Below are positions 14,673 through 16,033 of a DNA stretch of 16,033 bases, one piece after another. Position numbers and translations under genes: made by a program. The notes beneath the pieces are model-generated. The model saw only the letters and a list, made by a program, of their open reading frames with translations, was not told where the DNA came from and made no database searches. Within the stretch, counting starts at the first letter, position 1, and each line of letters begins with the position of its first letter. The stretch comes from CAYXWM01 sp964468805 (GTDB lineage Bacteria; Bacillota; Clostridia; Lachnospirales; WRBF01), in assembly GCA_964468805.1 (NCBI GenBank), contig CAYXWM010000055.1, positions 1 through 16,033 of the forward strand, written 5' to 3'.

Positions 14673-14808
14673 ACTTAATTGCATAAGGAATAGTAACAAA
14701 AGCTATTCTTCGTAAACGGTTAGCTCTTGCGTTTTTTTGAAAAAACACCGGTCGCTCACCACTGGGAATATACTCTTTTGTTATTGCTTAACTCGAAATT
14801 AAGTATAT
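14666..14808. repeat. Palindromic intergenic repeat, copy 2
   Basis: A diverged second copy of the element at 3184-3311, in the same orientation. Shared blocks in order are GTAACAAAAGCTA (14693), GCTCTTGCGTTTTTTT (about 14722-14737), a CGCTCAC block, CTTTTGTTA (14775) and AATTAAGTATA near the right end. It carries 9 extra bases after the first block. The ends TATACTTA (14666-14673) and TTAAGTATA (about 14799-14807) are inverted relative to each other. It encodes no protein. Confidence 0.65.
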
Positions 14809-14908
14809 ATTGTGAAAACTTATAAGGTTTTATTTGGTATCATAGGATAATTCCACGATAAAAATTACAATTTTTATGAAAGTATTTCTATTTTTTTTCC
14901 TTACAATA

Positions 14909-14937
14909 TTGACTTTGGTTCGGTATACAAGTATTAT
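14909..14937 (+). promoter_or_regulatory. Promoter of the FtsQ-like gene
   Basis: TTGACT (14909-14914), a 17-base spacer and TATTAT (14932-14937) predict a start near 14944 and a leader of about 100 bases. Within the leader GCTTGT can pair with ACAAGC, and AAGGAT (15005-15010) with ATCCTT (15028-15033), the latter directly touching the GGTGAT ribosome binding site. Confidence 0.65.
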
Positions 14938-15042
14938 AGAAAGGATACAAAACACTTTTTTGTACCGGTTATACATAAAAAAAGCTTGTAAATATTTATT
15001 TTGTAAGGATAGGACAAGCATAGGTTCATCCTTGGTGATTTT

Positions 15043-15774
15043 ATGAAAAGAAAGTTCTTTAATTTTGCATTAATAACATCTGTTACTTTGGGTATTTTGG
15101 GCAGTGTATTGTTTTCGCCGTTATTTACGGCAGAAACAGTTGAGTTGCAGGGCTTGATCAACATTCAGCCCGACCAAATTAAATCCATTGCCGGACTTAC
15201 CGACTCCACAAACATTTTCATATTTAACGACGGTCTTGCCAAAAGTAAGTTGCTTGAAAATCGTTATATAGATAATGTAGATATAAAAAAGGACTTCTTC
15301 TCTAAAATTATTACCATAAAAATAGAAGAACGTATACTTAGCGGATATATTGAGCACAGCAGCGGCTCCTACCTGTATATAGACGATAAGGGCAGAGTGT
15401 TGGAAGTTAAGTCCCACATTACTCAAAGCTTACCCTTGGTAACCGGGTTGAATTTCAGCGAATTTACCTTGGGCGAACCCTTGCCGGTAAAAAACTCGGC
15501 TTCCTTTGAATCGCTGGTGACTTTGGTAACATTGTTTAACAAATACAATCTGCAAGGCGATGTTATTAAGGTTGATATATCCGATGAAACAAACATAACT
15601 TTCTTAATTAACAAAGTTGAAGTTCAATTCGGAAGCATCCGGGATGCCGACGAAAAAATCCGTACTTTGATCGGTATACGAGAAAAGAAAGAAAAGGTAG
15701 ATTTCGATAAACACGCCGGTTTCCTTGATATTAGAGATATTACCCTTACTCCCAGATTTAAATATCTTACATAA
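15043..15774 (+). CDS. ftsQ: FtsQ/DivIB-type cell division protein
   Basis: Bitopic membrane protein of 243 residues that would join the FtsB/FtsL (DivIC/FtsL) divisome subcomplex. A short basic N-terminus is followed by one membrane segment (about 8-28). Outside the membrane a POTRA domain spans about 33-98 (VELQGLINIQPDQIKSIAGL, ending in the IEER pattern). The FtsQ/DivIB domain follows, with YLYIDDKGRVLEV (110-122) and GFLDIRD near the end. The length is in the normal range. The ATG at 15043 is preceded by a weak GGTGAT; its leader can fold next to this site. No mur or other fts gene is identified beside it. Another POTRA protein is possible but less likely. Confidence 0.85.
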   Translation: MKRKFFNFALITSVTLGILGSVLFSPLFTAETVELQGLINIQPDQIKSIAGLTDSTNIFIFNDGLAKSKLLENRYIDNVDIKKDFFSKIITIKIEERILSGYIEHSSGSYLYIDDKGRVLEVKSHITQSLPLVTGLNFSEFTLGEPLPVKNSASFESLVTLVTLFNKYNLQGDVIKVDISDETNITFLINKVEVQFGSIRDADEKIRTLIGIREKKEKVDFDKHAGFLDIRDITLTPRFKYLT

Positions 15775-15994
15775 ACATATGCAGAGAATCGGAAAAGCCG
15801 GCTGACGCTTTCCGGAGCAAGCCTACAGCGGTTTATATTTATCCGTTTACAAATTGCGGATAAAATTAAAACGCGTTACTTTTGTTTTTGTTGCCGAAAT
15901 TCATAAGCTTTCCGGCTTGAATAATCTTCCTATAGAAAAATTTCACTGTTTATTGTATAATTAAACCGATCCTATTTTTAAGGAGGTAATTATT
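15775..15994. other. Gap after the FtsQ-like gene with three hairpins
   Basis: CGGAAAAGC pairs with GCTTTCCG (15790-15798 and 15807-15814, one bulge). TTTATCCG pairs perfectly with CGGATAAA (15838-15845 and 15857-15864). GCCGAAA pairs with TTTCCGGC (about 15892-15915, one bulge). None has a proper T-run. A promoter-like TAGAAA, 17-base spacer and TATAAT (15933-15961) precedes the last gene. Confidence 0.5.
15933..15961 (+). promoter_or_regulatory. Candidate promoter of the last gene
   Basis: TAGAAA (15933-15938), a 17-base spacer and a perfect TATAAT (15956-15961) stand 33 bases before the TTG start at 15995. This suggests the last gene is transcribed separately from the FtsQ-like gene. Confidence 0.5.
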
Positions 15995-16033
15995 TTGATC
16001 GATATTGCAAGCTCTCAAATTGGTACTGCCAAA
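15995..16033 (+). CDS. N-terminus of an unidentified protein (partial)
   Basis: A TTG start at 15995, 7 bases after a perfect AGGAGGT (15981-15987), opens a frame encoding (M)IDIASSQIGTAK and running off the right edge. The gene call is supported by the ribosome binding site and promoter. Two readings are possible. An ASKHA-fold start such as FtsA would suit the FtsQ-like neighbour, but the usual glycine after D-I is alanine here. The pattern I-A-x-S-Q-I-G-T also recalls the first helix of NlpC/P60 or CHAP peptidoglycan hydrolases. Thirteen residues cannot decide. Confidence 0.6.
   Translation, partial: MIDIASSQIGTAK

Larger units (their letters stand above)
14461..15042. other. Intergenic region with palindromic elements
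   Basis: A 582-base gap between iscU and the FtsQ-like gene. It holds a small hairpin (GTTCCA/TGGAAC, 14470-14486), the isc terminator (14520-14539), palindrome A (14562-14672), repeat copy 2 (14666-14808) and the promoter and leader of the next gene. A 63-codon minus-strand frame at 14830-15021 is AT-rich with no ribosome binding site noticed and is not called. Confidence 0.7.

Noticed and set aside
14830..15021. 63-codon ORF on the minus strand in the gap before the FtsQ-like gene
   Set aside because: The sequence is AT-rich with a low-complexity product, no ribosome binding site was noticed, and it runs antisense to a clear promoter and leader.

Overview
The window is a low-GC, Bacillota-like (Clostridia or Negativicutes type) chromosomal segment. 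The signs are AT-rich intergenic DNA, strong AGGAGG-type ribosome binding sites, several TTG starts, sigma-A-like promoters and many short rho-independent terminators. The genes are FtsQ/DivIB, an Rrf2/IscR regulator, IscS/IscU, glycogen phosphorylase, a two-TM cardiolipin synthase, Tdh/Kbl and a chemoreceptor. No rRNA, tRNA, CRISPR array, transposase or phage gene was seen. The genus cannot be fixed from the sequence.

Layout. 1-45 (-): first 15 codons of a secreted or membrane protein leaving the window. 46-419: non-coding, with three minus-strand terminator-like hairpins and a perfect 13-bp hairpin. 420-2834 (-): chemoreceptor with a cysteine-rich PAS domain and a structured leader (2835-2966). 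3184-3311: palindromic repeat, copy 1. 3391-7320 (-): four-gene array, read from the right as a small membrane protein of unknown function, cca, tdh and kbl. 7321-7739: divergent promoter region. 7740-9161 (+): cardiolipin synthase. 9323-11782 (+): glycogen phosphorylase. 12130-14460 (+): iscR-iscS-iscU, with a promoter before iscR and a terminator after iscU. 14562-14808: two abutting palindromic elements, the second being copy 2 of the repeat at 3184. 15043-15774 (+): FtsQ/DivIB-like protein with its own promoter. 15995-16033 (+): first 13 codons of another gene.

How the genes work together. Tdh and Kbl convert threonine to glycine plus acetyl-CoA; they overlap by 4 bases (TTGA) and are probably translated in a coupled way. 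Cca repairs or builds tRNA 3' ends. IscS supplies sulfur from cysteine to the scaffold IscU, and IscR, which carries four candidate cluster-ligand cysteines, probably senses Fe-S status and controls the operon. GlgP releases glucose-1-phosphate from glycogen. Cls makes cardiolipin. The chemoreceptor probably senses an intracellular signal through its PAS domain as well as any extracellular ligand.

The coding genes are mostly housekeeping. The least explained items are the diverged palindromic intergenic repeat family (two long copies, a neighbouring 111-bp palindrome and a possible remnant at the window start), the mcp leader with a hairpin between Shine-Dalgarno and AUG, and a symmetric five-cysteine tail on IscS. 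No clearly new multi-gene system was found.
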